Part shown: positions 23,925 through 34,259 of the stretch, in pieces
Layout: each line of letters begins with the position of its first letter
How positions within the stretch are numbered: the first letter of the stretch is position 1
The notes under the pieces: generated by a model
Database searches by the model: none
The model's input: only the letters and a program-made list of their open reading frames with translations
What the model was told of the DNA's origin: nothing
Position numbers and translations under genes: made by a program
NCBI GenBank assembly: GCA_022578605.1
Contig: MU394078.1
Span: 62,001 to 126,000, forward strand
DNA length: 64,000 nucleotides
DNA from: Camillea tinctor
Lineage: Eukaryota > Ascomycota > Sordariomycetes > Xylariales > Xylariaceae
Direction of reading: 5' to 3'

Positions 23925-25580
23925 TTACTTCATCCCCCGAACATTCCTCGTATCTCTCTTTCCCTCGCTACTTCCCTCACCCCACCCCTCAGGCCCCTCA
24001 TCCACCATCTTCCTAATCACCCTCCCCAGCCTCTCCACCCCTTCCACTAGGTCCTTCTCATCCTCCCACGCAAAGCAGAGCCGTATATCCCTCTCGAACC
24101 GCGCCGCCTCCTCGTCCCCGTGCACCTCGAACAGCCCGCCCCACCCCACCTGCAGGCTCTCCTCCTCGCGGCAGCGCTCCGCGATCGCCACCGCGGGGGG
24201 GAACCGCGCCCCGCGCTTCCCGCCCACGTCGACCTCGCCGGGGAACGAGATCCACAGGAAATACCCGCCGAACCAGCCGCCCTCGGCCCCGTCCCAGACC
24301 CGCACCCCCTGCAGCCCATCGAGCGCGCGCCTCGCGGCGCGCGCCATGAGCGCGTGGCGGCGCCGGAAGGCCGGCCGCAGCGCGCAGCGCACGTGGGCCT
24401 GCACGTCGCCGGCGCGCAGCGCCTCGCACAGCACCGCGGCGGTGAGCTGGCTGGGGGCGCCGCCCGAGCAGGTGGACCCGGTCTGGGAGAGGCCCGTGGC
24501 GAAGCGGGGCGTCGAGTAGGTCCAGCCGGTGCGCACGCCCGGGCCGACGAGCTTGCTGAAGGAGCCGTTGCTCACGGCGTGCCCGAAGCCGTCGGGGCCG
24601 GGGCCGAGGCGCAGGTCGATGTCGGTGAGCCGGGGGAGGGGCGGCGGGGGCTCGGAGGAGCAGGGCGAGGAGCAGGGGGATACGGCCCAGCTGAGCATGT
24701 CGTACACGTCGTCGCAGATGACCAGCGCGTCGTGCCGGCGCGCGAGGCGGACGAGGGCCTCGCGGCGGGCGAGCGGCATGGTTTTCCCGCTGGGGTTGGA
24801 GAACGAGGGCACGCAGTATATGACGTGGCGGTAGATCTTGCGGCACGGGCGCGGGTCTTTGTACAGGGGCTTCCGCTCTCCGCGGTCGTCCCGTTCCAGC
24901 GCGCGGATCTTCTCCTCCAGCGCCTCGACCGACATGCCGTCGTCGTCCTCGGGCACGGCGCGCAGCCGCCCGTGGAACCCCGCGTCCGCGAAGATCGGGC
25001 AGGCGAGAAAATAGCAAGGCGCGGCCATCCACACGGCACGGGTGTACGACGGGTCCGTAAAGGACTGCAGGATACACGCTACGCTCTGACTGGCCCCGCC
25101 GGTAATGGTGATGCGGGACGCATCTTCTAACCCGTCCGTACTAGCATCGTTTCCGGTTCCTTTCAGCTCCGAGTGCGACTCCGGATCTGGTTTGAGGGAG
25201 AGCGATGCTACCACTGGCCCATAAAACTGGCCCAGCCATTTCGCTAACTCTTCCCGGAGAGGCTCGTAACCGGGATCAGGCCCGTATTCCAGGGCCGGGT
25301 TGAAGATCTCTGGGTCCGATAGTGCGATCTGTGATGCGCGGCGCAGGGCTTCGGCCGGCAGAAGGGAGGTCGATGGCCAACCGCGAAGAAGGTTAATGCT
25401 TTTCTTAACGTCTTCCTGCCGAGCTTGGGAGGTACCGTCGGTGGTGGGGCCTGACATGCTTCGATAATCCCGGTAGAGTATCACTGGTTGGAGTGTAAGA
25501 CGGGTAACAATCTGAGCGCCGTGGTAATGGTGGTGAGGATTGCAGGCAGTGATTGGTCTATGCAAAAGCAATCTCAGCAT
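23925..25580 (-). CDS. PLP-dependent class I/II aminotransferase
   Basis: Fold-type I aminotransferase related to the fungal YER152C/2-aminoadipate aminotransferase-like group. It is expected to move amino groups between amino and keto acids; the substrate cannot be read from sequence. 551 residues in one exon from this ATG. Landmarks are INLLRGWPSTSLLP at the N-terminus, EYGPDPGYEPLREELA, VPSFSNPSGKTM, the PLP-phenolate region VICDDVYDML, the PLP-lysine motif SFSKLVGPGVRTGW, and a C-terminal IRLCFAWEDEKDLVEGVERL. The first 37 residues from 25580 lack acidic residues and carry several arginines, so a mitochondrial presequence is possible. Other in-frame ATGs are at 25610 and 25457 (MSGPTTDG). 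The central part (24.1-25.0 kb) is very GC-rich, producing a 336-codon antisense frame that I treat as a shadow. Confidence 0.88.
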   Translation of the reverse strand: MLRLLLHRPITACNPHHHYHGAQIVTRLTLQPVILYRDYRSMSGPTTDGTSQARQEDVKKSINLLRGWPSTSLLPAEALRRASQIALSDPEIFNPALEYGPDPGYEPLREELAKWLGQFYGPVVASLSLKPDPESHSELKGTGNDASTDGLEDASRITITGGASQSVACILQSFTDPSYTRAVWMAAPCYFLACPIFADAGFHGRLRAVPEDDDGMSVEALEEKIRALERDDRGERKPLYKDPRPCRKIYRHVIYCVPSFSNPSGKTMPLARREALVRLARRHDALVICDDVYDMLSWAVSPCSSPCSSEPPPPLPRLTDIDLRLGPGPDGFGHAVSNGSFSKLVGPGVRTGWTYSTPRFATGLSQTGSTCSGGAPSQLTAAVLCEALRAGDVQAHVRCALRPAFRRRHALMARAARRALDGLQGVRVWDGAEGGWFGGYFLWISFPGEVDVGGKRGARFPPAVAIAERCREEESLQVGWGGLFEVHGDEEAARFERDIRLCFAWEDEKDLVEGVERLGRVIRKMVDEGPEGWGEGSSEGKRDTRNVRGMK

Positions 25581-26075
25581 GTGTCGAGAGAGTATATATG
25601 TATCCTGCATCTAATGTCTGTCTAGTGAGCTGTCGGACTTATGACCATAGTACGAAATCCCTCAACTGGTGTGAGTGGGGAGAGGGGATATGTCTGTCAA
25701 TTGGCCTCAATTCAAGTTCTTTAATGCACATTAGATAGCCAAGATGAGTTTTAATGCTATCATGTGATTATGGCCAAGTCAAAGCCTGTCGCATGTACGA
25801 CTTATACTTAATTCAAGCGAGACGATGTACTATACCAAGTCCTAGGTGGATAAACCGATAGGTATAAGTGCTATGTCTAATGCCAGGCCCCTATGCAACG
25901 GGTAACTGTGCCTGATATTGACCCATTGGAATCCGCTAACCTAGGAGGGTATGAGAAATAATCGCAGTCGAAGAAAAGCCAAAAACCAAAAGCTATAAAC
26001 CCAAAAAAGATACAATCCATTGTTATGGGATACCCGTTACTCCAAGTTGCTATGACCCCTGATTTACCATTGTGT
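25581..26075. other. Intergenic region upstream of the aminotransferase
   Basis: About 495 bases that are the aminotransferase promoter and the GH125 3' flank. Nothing else recognised. Confidence 0.6.
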
Positions 26076-28143
26076 TCAATCGGCAAGGATATCATAAGGT
26101 GTGGCGGGTTCTTTAAAAATAAGATGCGGTTTTCGCTTTGCGATATCGAGAATGGTCTCTGCGAAGACGCCATTGGCCCCTATAGACGTGATGAGTTAAT
26201 TCAATACATTTCAAAGGCTTCGATAATAGGTATGCCTGCACAAAATAGATACTCACATGCAAACCAGCTCCCTAGAGTCTCATGATTAGCTAAACGTTGA
26301 TCTATTGAAGAGACACGGGGTGCTTACTGGTATAAGAGGTTACTAGGTTCACATTGACACTTTCGTGAACCAATCCAAGCCTGCTAGAGTGTAAAACTAG
26401 CTTGAGACACTCAACTATCTCTTCATCATCGTCTGATGTCTGAGCTTGGATGAGGAGACTCATCGGCCAGGCATTGAGAAGACCGACATGAGGACCTAAA
26501 ACACGCATTTTAGTCTAACTGAGCGCAAAACCTTACTCGACTGACGAACCTCCAATTCCGCGGAATTCCCTCCCGGTAAGGTAATATGGGTTTGAATTTT
26601 TCGAAAGTAGCATTCGCCGCGTGTTCTGATACGTATCATCTTTCGCATCGACAAATCCCATGAGCGGCAGAGCAAGTAGCGACGGATAATTCGCATCGTC
26701 CATCAGTATAGAGGACCCATATCCATCCACCTCATATGCAAAAACATTACCAAAAATGCTGTGCCGAACAATGCCATGTTCCCAGATACCATTAGTGATG
26801 GTCTGGCTCCATTTCTCTACCGTCTGAGCCAACACGTCCTTGTTTACACTCTTGAGTATCTCGGCTGTCCGTTTTAACTCGACAGCCATCATGGCATTGG
26901 CCGGTATGAAAAATCCTAAGATGGTAGCATCGTCGCTTGGCCTAAATGCAGATCTGACAAGGCCGGTGCCGTTGTTCAGCGGGTTACCCACGCCGTTTAG
27001 ATTCAGGGTTTCGGTGCCAGTATTGGTACTGCGGCTGAAGGTATACTCGTTCCGACGGTATCGGCCTGTTTCGGGATCAAAAGTCGACTGAGACTGCTGC
27101 TCAAGCACATTCAAGAGTGTTTCCAGTGCCAAGTACCACCGTGGGGTCATGAATTCGGTGGACCCGGTATGATCGTTGAAATCGTTGGCCAGAGCGAGGA
27201 AATGCGCCAAAGAGTCAAGCTCGTACTTGCATTCGAACACGAAGGAGGGTTCGTATATGGGGTGAACATCATCATTCTGCCCATTATGGGATACTGGCAG
27301 GTTGCTGATGGGTGGTGGTTGAAAGGCGTTGCAATACGGCGATTCTATCACGTATTCCGACTGCGTATTGATGGCACCCAATATGAGTTCGTATATCTTG
27401 GGGTCTTTCTTCGCGAGGGGCTGGTAGGGTGAAAGCTGGTTGGTCGAGTCTCGTAGCCATTCGGCAATGATGTCGCCTACGGTCACCAATTAGTCGAGGC
27501 TCTCTTTCCAAAGGCCAGGTGGGTATAAGAGGCGGTTCACGACCGAGGGTCTAGGTAGCTACCTACCTGTAATGATGAACGAATGGGGACCCTCCCACTT
27601 CCCCTCGTCATACGGACTAGTCTTCATCTTCTTCTTTCTGTCCGTCGACCCGCTGGTATGGAACTTGACGGTGGTGTCCGTGGTGGACTACATGAAGAGC
27701 AAATTGGCTAGGTTAGCGGTTTGGCGCATTTGTCACGATGGTCTGAGGCAAACTAACTGGGAACGCATTCTCGAACAGGCGCGCAAGGTCTGGGCTCCTT
27801 ATGCGTGAGGTAACATCCTCTATAACCTTCTCTATAGCGTCCGAGTGAAAAGTGCGACATGTCGGATGGGGTCTTTGGAAGGGCAGGGCTAGAGGACCTT
27901 GGGTAAGAGGAGAGCTGCAAAGGATAACTCGGTCAGCTCGAAGCCAGTACATACCCGGACTCAATGGCATTGCGCAACTCACTGTGGATATTCAGCATAG
28001 TGTGTATAGTCGGGACAAGCTTCTTGATAGCTGAAATCTTGCTCTAAGGGGACTTGCTCCGAACCGTAGAGACCAGCTCCTGAGACGACGGATGTTGAGA
28101 GCGAGAGTGAGAGCGAGAGAAAAAGCAAGTTAACTGCTGCCAT
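26076..28143 (-). CDS. Secreted glycoside hydrolase family 125 (exo-alpha-1,6-mannosidase type)
   Basis: Predicted exo-acting alpha-mannosidase of GH125 (formerly DUF1237). Seven exons join in phase: 28143-27983, 27914-27758, 27687-27567, 27476-26550, 26495-26328, 26271-26257 and 26179-26076, giving 550 residues. The first exon encodes a serine/leucine-rich signal peptide (MAAVNLLFLSLSLSLS). Family motifs appear only after splicing: LALPFQRPHPTCRTF, DLARLFENAFPSTTDTTVKF, HSFIITGDIIAEWLRDSTNQ, GIGGPHVGLLNAWPMS, TSDDDEEI, VHESVNVN and the terminal ANGVFAETILDIAKRKPHLI. One exon is just 15 bp. Intron 4 uses a GTTCGT donor. The gene is divergent from panC. GH125 activity on alpha-1,6-mannose linkages is known for bacterial members; the fungal substrate is inferred. 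Confidence 0.9.
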
Positions 28144-28687
28144 GATACCGTCGTGCAAGTCAAGTTATTGTTGTTAATGTCATGAGCATATGAACATCAT
28201 TTCACCAGGTCGGGTTCGGGTTGTCTGGCTAAATGGTTTCGGAAGAAGAAGTTGTAGCGTTGACGAATTAAGTAGTACTTTGTATACCTGGTACCTAGGT
28301 ATAGCAAGTGGTACTTAAGCACCGCTGAAACAATTCAATTCACTATTATAGGTAGGTAGTACTTACTACTGCTGCTGTCGTCATTCTTAGACTAATACTC
28401 CAACTGTTGCATTAGTTCAAATTTGGCGGGGTGGTTTAACTGTCTAATTACATAAACGCATACTAATAAAATATGGTCCGTGCTCGAGATAGTTATTAAA
28501 AAAATAAAAAAAAACTGGCGTCGGCCCCAAATGTCCGCAGCATAAATCATCACGATATCCCTCTCGCCTTGCTTACCTCGCCTTGCCATTGAGCCCCCGA
28601 GATGGCCCACGACGTGTCAATAAATACCTCATCGTGGTCTCCGAATACCTGGCTATATACTTGACCGCTCAATTTCGCACCATCTCC
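28144..28687. other. Divergent promoter region, GH125 and panC
   Basis: About 540 bases between divergent starts, with a TACCTAGGTA palindrome near 28.30 kb and an A-rich run near 28.50 kb. No gene; the open frame upstream of panC runs in here but lacks family similarity. Confidence 0.6.
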
Positions 28688-29821
28688 ATGTTGGCCTTCA
28701 CAACGCGCAGTCTCTCGGCGTCGCGTGCCTTCAATCGCCCTCTCATCCGTCCCCTCATCCGCACCATGGCCACGGCGAGACGTCAAGCGATCGAGAAGAT
28801 ACCATCTACCCCCATCCGAGTCCTTCGAACCGTAGATGCCGTCAGAAAATGGAGGAAACCCCATATGCTCGACCACAGGCTCGTTGGGCTCGTACCCACT
28901 ATGGGTGCCTTGCATGAAGGTCACCTCTCGTTGATCCGCGCCGCTGCTCGCGAAACCCACCATGTCGTCGTCAGTATTTACGTGAACCCAGCTCAGTTCG
29001 GAATCAAGGAAGACCTGTCATCCTATCCTGTCACCTGGGAGTCAGACTGCAAAATCCTGGCTGGGCTAGACCGCGAACTAGCAGACGATGGTGGAAACCT
29101 GGGCCGGATTAGCGCTGTCTTTGCGCCCACTACGAGCGAGATGTATCCCTCGGGCTTCCCAGGACAGGAGATTGGCTCCAAGGGCAGTTTTGTCGTCCTG
29201 ACCCCGATTAGCGAGTTACTCGAAGGTGGCACGAGGCCGACCTTCTTTCGAGGAGTCGCAACGGTCTGCATGAAGCTATTCAACATCGTACAGCCTGAAA
29301 AGGTGTACTTTGGGCAGAAAGACGTCCAACAGACTGTTGTCATCCGGAAGATGGTCAAAGACTTCATGCTACCGACCGAGGTGATCGTAGGACCCACGAG
29401 TAGAGAACCAGATGGCCTCGCCCTCAGTTCTCGAAATGTCTACCTGGGCGATAGGAGGCGTAAAGTCGCAACAGTTCTTCATCGGGCACTGGAGGCAGCA
29501 GAAACCCAGTATCTCAACGGGGCTCTCGACCGGGAATCAATTCTCCAGGCGGCCAATGCAGTTGCTGCTGATACGTTGAAAGAGCAGATGGGCTTAACCC
29601 CTGAAAATAGGGTTACATACGAGGTAGACTACATCTCTCTAGCCGATCCATCGACGATGGAAGAGTTGAAGGAGGTAGACCCCAAGGCTGGCGGTATACT
29701 GAGCGGCGCGGTGAAGATGCTGCCAGTCGAGTCGCCTCAGCCAGGGGAGGACTTAGGTCACAGCGGAGGGCCAGCCGTAAGGCTTATTGATAATATCGTG
29801 TTGCAGCCTTTGAAAAGTTGA
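28688..29821 (+). CDS. panC: Pantoate--beta-alanine ligase (pantothenate synthetase)
   Basis: Joins pantoate and beta-alanine with ATP to make pantothenate, the vitamin B5 step toward coenzyme A. 377 residues, no intron. Visible motifs are GLVPTMGALHEGHLSLI (ATP-binding HxGH), SIYVNPAQFGIKEDLSSYP, the substrate region VYFGQKDVQQTVVIRKMV, and the REPDGLALSSRNVYL loop. The residues before the core (MLAFTTRSLSASRAFNRPLI) are basic and lack acidic residues, so a mitochondrial presequence is plausible; a second in-frame ATG (MATARRQ) gives a form without it. Compared with bacterial PanC (about 280 residues) it has the N-terminal extension and a longer middle, as usual in fungi. Confidence 0.95.
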   Translation: MLAFTTRSLSASRAFNRPLIRPLIRTMATARRQAIEKIPSTPIRVLRTVDAVRKWRKPHMLDHRLVGLVPTMGALHEGHLSLIRAAARETHHVVVSIYVNPAQFGIKEDLSSYPVTWESDCKILAGLDRELADDGGNLGRISAVFAPTTSEMYPSGFPGQEIGSKGSFVVLTPISELLEGGTRPTFFRGVATVCMKLFNIVQPEKVYFGQKDVQQTVVIRKMVKDFMLPTEVIVGPTSREPDGLALSSRNVYLGDRRRKVATVLHRALEAAETQYLNGALDRESILQAANAVAADTLKEQMGLTPENRVTYEVDYISLADPSTMEELKEVDPKAGGILSGAVKMLPVESPQPGEDLGHSGGPAVRLIDNIVLQPLKS

Positions 29822-30617
29822 GGATAGACCAAGTAGCGTAGCCAGATGGTTTGTTTGACGCATATACCCAAATGTCTAGTTTCACTTGGTTACTAGGGTC
29901 TCTCATATTAGCTTGCCATGTTTTTATCATTTTGCTAGTTGTAATATTGGACCCAACATGCACGTTACGAATGGGCTGCTAGAGGTTAGAAGAACATTGA
30001 ACTTATAAAATTCGCTACTTAGGTACATCCAGTAACCTAGTCTATCACCTATGTACCAGCGGGTCGGTGGGTTTTTGCTTGGCACTAATCAGTACTTACA
30101 ACCAACAACCAGTAAATGGCAAACGGCGTGGCCTACATATGTAGATTACGTACCTACCTACACAATATTCCCCGCAAATTAGTAGGGAGGGAGGGAGAAA
30201 AAAAAAGTACCTCTCCCTAACTTACCCTAAAATTAGGGGGGTTTGGGAACCTCCAACGTTAGCACTAAGAACATAATATACATCGGTCTCCGGTCGAATC
30301 CTTCCAGAACTTGACATCCCGAGTTCCCTGATCCCGCAACCCCCGGCCGTGCTTCTCGAGTTACCTCAGATAGTACCTGATTATATATTTACTCCTTATA
30401 CTTAAGTCCCTTTGCCCAGGCTTAATAAGGCTGAGCCCGGTGATTGATCTTGTGCTTTTTTTTTTCTCTTTTCTCTCTCTCTCTTATATTCTATATCGAA
30501 GCCTTATTTTACCATTTGCTCTTTTGCTACCCTGGCTTCTCACAACTGTCTATTATTAGTCTTGTAGTCCTCTGGTCTTCTGTTCCATCCTCTAGCTAAC
30601 CTTGCAATCTGATTCCA
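29822..30617. other. Intergenic region panC to ERG8
   Basis: panC 3' flank, TAGGTACC-type motifs near 30.02-30.16 kb, and a strong CT-rich tract at about 30.45-30.49 kb that looks like the ERG8 core promoter or leader. No gene seen. Confidence 0.6.
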
Positions 30618-32053
30618 ATGCCGGGTACTCCTACAGCCGTCTCCGCCCCCGGTAAGGTGTTGCTAGCCGGTGGCTATCTTTGCCTTGACCGTCAATACAC
30701 TGCTCTCGTCTATGGCCTAAGTGCTCGTATCAACGTGGTTGCCCAGGAGATCAAGACGAGCCCCGGCGTCCAGTTGACCGAGATCGTGGTGGACAGCCCC
30801 CAGTTTCTCGAGGCACAATGGCGTTACGGGTATCATCTCACTCCCGAGGACGGAGGCATTAAGGTGACGCAGTTGCAAGTGTAAGTGGTATTTTTTAAAT
30901 CCCGATATTACTTATTATATTATATTCTATTTGATTATATTGTTCTAATCCCACCTCCAGCGGCTCCAACATCAACCCCAATCCCTTTGTCGAGGTCACA
31001 CTCAGCTATGCCCTCACGTACATCACCAGGACCGGGCACCACCAGCCCACCCACGCCTTTGCCCCGGCCAAGTTCACCATCCTCGCCGACAACGACTACT
31101 ACTCGCAGCCGCACTCGCAAGCCGCCGGCACCGCGCGCTTCGCTAAGTTCCCCACACGCCTCGGGGACGCCCACAAGACCGGTCTCGGCTCGTCCGCCGC
31201 GCTCGTGACCTCCCTGACCGCTGCCCTACTGACGCACTACCTTCCAGCCTCCGCCTTCGACCTCAGCACGGACGCGGGGCGGCGCACGCTGCACAACCTC
31301 GCGCAGGCGGCGCACTGCGCCGCCCAGGGCAAGGTCGGCTCGGGCTTCGACGTCGCCGCCGCCGTCTACGGCAGCTGCCTGTACCGGCGGTTCTCGCCGG
31401 CGGTGCTGCAAGCGCTGCCGGAGGCGGGGCAGCCGGGGTTCGCGCCCGCGCTCGCGGCCTGCGTCGACGGCGACGGCTGGGACACGCAGATCCGCGCCGA
31501 GGGCGTGCGGCTGCCCCGCGGCGTCGCCCTGCGCATGTGCGACGTCGACTGCGGCAGCCAGACCGTCGGCATGGTCAAGAAGGTGCTGCAGTGGCGCGAG
31601 GCGGCCCCCGGCGACGCGAAGCAGCTCTGGGACGAGCTGCAGGCGCGCAACGCGGCGCTCGGGGACCTGCTCGGGCGGGAAGCAGAAGCGGAGGCCGACG
31701 ACAGGCAGCTCGCCGCCGACATCGCGTCCGCCGTGGCTGCGATCCGCGCCCTCATCCGCGACATGGGCGCCCGCAGCGGCGTGCCCATCGAGCCGGACAG
31801 CCAGACCGCGCTGCTGGACGCGCTGCGCGACGGCGTCGACGGCGTGTACGAGGGCGTGGTGCCCGGCGCGGGGGGGTTCGACGCCCTCGCGCTGCTGGTG
31901 CGCGACGACGAGGACACGGCCGCCCGCGTGAAAGAGTTTCTCGCGCACTGGGGCCGCGAGAAGGGCGGCGCCGTGAGGCTGCTTGATGTGAAGGGCGAGG
32001 TGGAGGGCGTGCGAAGGGAGAGGCTGGGCGAGTATGTCGGCTGGGTTTCGTGA
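30618..32053 (+). CDS. erg8: Phosphomevalonate kinase (mevalonate pathway)
   Basis: GHMP-family kinase that phosphorylates mevalonate-5-phosphate to the diphosphate, feeding ergosterol and isoprenoid synthesis. Two exons, 30618-30880 and 30961-32053, give 451 residues; the 80-bp intron has a GTAAGT donor. GHMP motif 1 is SAPGKVLLAGGYLCL at the N-terminus, the glycine-rich ATP loop is KTGLGSSAALVTSLTAALL, and motif 3 is VVPGAGGFDALALLV near the C-terminus. The length fits fungal Erg8. The second exon is very GC-rich from about 31.1 to 31.95 kb, which explains long shadow frames there. Confidence 0.94.
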
Positions 32054-33390
32054 GGAGGAAAGGGGAGGGGGGGATGCAGGGAAGGGGGGTGTGATAGGAT
32101 ATAGATACGATGAAATGAGAGGAGATGTTTAACAAGCGATTATGACGCTCGAAGCGAAGGGAATCATCTAGGATTAAGTATAAAAGACGTGTGTAGCGTT
32201 ACTACTTCTTGATTTGCAAAGAAAGCATAAAAGCGATGTACCTAGAGCGAAAAAAAAAATAGACTTTCTTGTCGAACATATCATGTCCTCGTGGAATCAT
32301 CGAAGCTATTTGCTACGAAGGCCTATCCCGTGTTTCGTGGTTGGAACTGTATATCCTAACTGATATTTTGTTTCCTTTTCATATATATATTTCCTGTCCT
32401 TTTCCACTACGACATTCATTATGGTCTTCCAGACAATAGCCAAGAACCCAGTTTCAACTTTAGCAAAACAACGCAAGAAAGATTTTTGAGGGTTCATAAT
32501 TAATCAAGGTTGTAGTATCACAAGTTGCAGTCTTATTAATGCCAACTGTACTGCATGTCTATGTTGACTGCCTTAACTGGGCACAAATGCCTTTCCTCCG
32601 GGGGCAAGAGCGGGAAAAAAAAAGACGAAGAAAAGAAGCAAAAGCAAATGAAACCCTAACGCCTTATGCTCAAGTCGTTGTACAACCCCCTTTTTTTGTC
32701 CGTCGTGTTATTCTTTTTTCATTTCCATATTATGGACCAAAACTCGAAAACTCCTTGCTTATTGTTATGGGGAAAGAAAGGAAACAAGGGGAAAATACGA
32801 CTGGGATGCGTATTGGACGAATAGTAATGTGCAATGTTCTGACCTAGGCCGGACTTTTCTTCTCTAGAGAAGAAGAGCCGACAAGCTAGATAGACGAGAT
32901 GCCCAAGACTAGACACTGTCTTGCCAATCAATCTTTTCCCTTATTTCCTTTTCACTTCCCCTCTTATCGTACAGATCACACATTAATAAATATATAATAG
33001 TTTTATCTTCCTCTCCTTATCCTTCCTCATTCCTTTTTACCTTCTAATCTTCCCCTCAAGCAGACCGTTTCCCCTCTTTTCCGACATTTCCTTCCATTTT
33101 TGGATGCTTTGTTGGATTGACAAGTCGTAGGAATCGGCACTACTTCGAGGTTCGGGATCGAAGAATAGAGTGGATGAATGAACAGCTGATTAGGTTGCAA
33201 TTTTCCTTCCCTCCCTCCAGAAAAGACTCGAGGCTTTTATTTTTTGGAAGCACTTTCCTTTCTCCCTCTGTCTGTACTAGTAATTCAGATCGTAGAAATA
33301 AAGGAAGAAAAAGACACAAAATGCAAAACGCCGTGCGGTGTGACAATGTCAACATGGCAGATCAATGAAATCGAGACAGAGATCGAGCGA
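32054..33390. other. Convergent 3' intergenic region ERG8-CRIB gene
   Basis: AT-rich and pyrimidine-rich DNA between two 3' ends. Frames up to about 100 codons occur without family resemblance. Confidence 0.55.
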
Positions 33391-34259
33391 TCAGATCAGA
33401 GTCTCAGAGGGCGAGACAGGAGTGCTCGGCGTGATCTGTATTGTGTGGAGAGTGATGTTAGTTATACATACAATATCAAGCCGGGGAGGGGTAATGGTCA
33501 TATTAAGAAGGAGGGAGAAGACAACGATAAGAATGATAATAATAATCATGTCAACTGAGGGAAGGATGGGATATAGCAAGCTCTAGGGTAGGTAAATTGC
33601 ATTACCCAACGATGGTGGTGGGAGTATAAGTGACGTACCTGTACCACAGGGGTGACGGGTCGCATCGGCGTAGGTGGGGCCGGTGCCTTTCGGGGGCTAC
33701 CGAATGAGGACGAACCGTCGGGGGCAGCCACGCCGAGGCGGGTAGCTCTTGCCTTCTCCTTCAGCATGGCGATTCTGCGATAATTGACAAATTAGTATAT
33801 ATATATATCTTTGGGGACGATGATTTCTTCTTTTTTGGCTAAGAAAAATATTACAAAGGATATGATGTTACGTCCCAGACAGGGGCAATGAACATAGGGA
33901 GGGGTGAATGAGACTGAGTAACTAGAGGGGCGCAACTAGAGCGTACACAATTGGATGAAATTGGAGGCGCAGCGAAGGGGGGGAACAATAATTACAGGGG
34001 AAAAAAAACTTACTCATCTTCAGAGACGCCCGGAAGAGAAACGGTCTCGTGCTTGAAGTCGTAGGGGGGAGACTGTCAAGACGGGCACGACAAAAGTTAG
34101 CGAACGTCATCATCATTAAGAGATCATGCACAGAGAAAGAGGGGAGGGGCAAGAACCTACAATCTGCAGAGAGTGTCGCTTAGGAGTGACACTCTTCTTA
34201 GCACCAAGAAGACGGTGCAGTCTGGCGGTAACAGCCTTGAAGGTAAGAAGGCAAGGCAT
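33391..34259 (-). CDS. Small CRIB/PBD (Cdc42/Rac-binding) domain protein
   Basis: I rebuilt four exons: 34259-34161, 34072-34014, 33774-33639 and 33435-33391. They give 112 residues with every junction in phase and standard GT/AG ends. The exon 1-2 junction creates ISPPYDFKHETVSLPG, which fits the CRIB consensus I-S-x-P-x(2-4)-F-x-H-x-x-H/T-V used by Cdc42/Rac effectors. Before it lies a basic stretch (about residues 3-30: MPCLLTFKAVTARLHRLLGAK), and after it a proline/serine/threonine-rich tail ending in SETLI. No kinase or other catalytic domain follows, so it would be a stand-alone effector or scaffold, comparable in layout to small CRIB proteins. Two introns (239 and 203 bp) are longer than the window norm. 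The function is inferred from the motif only. Confidence 0.8.

Noticed and set aside
24120..25130. 336-codon plus-strand frame
   Set aside because: Lies entirely antisense to the aminotransferase, in the GC-rich part of that gene; Ala/Gly/Arg-rich composition typical of a shadow frame.
31226..31948. 240-codon minus-strand frame
   Set aside because: Shadow of the GC-rich ERG8 exon 2.
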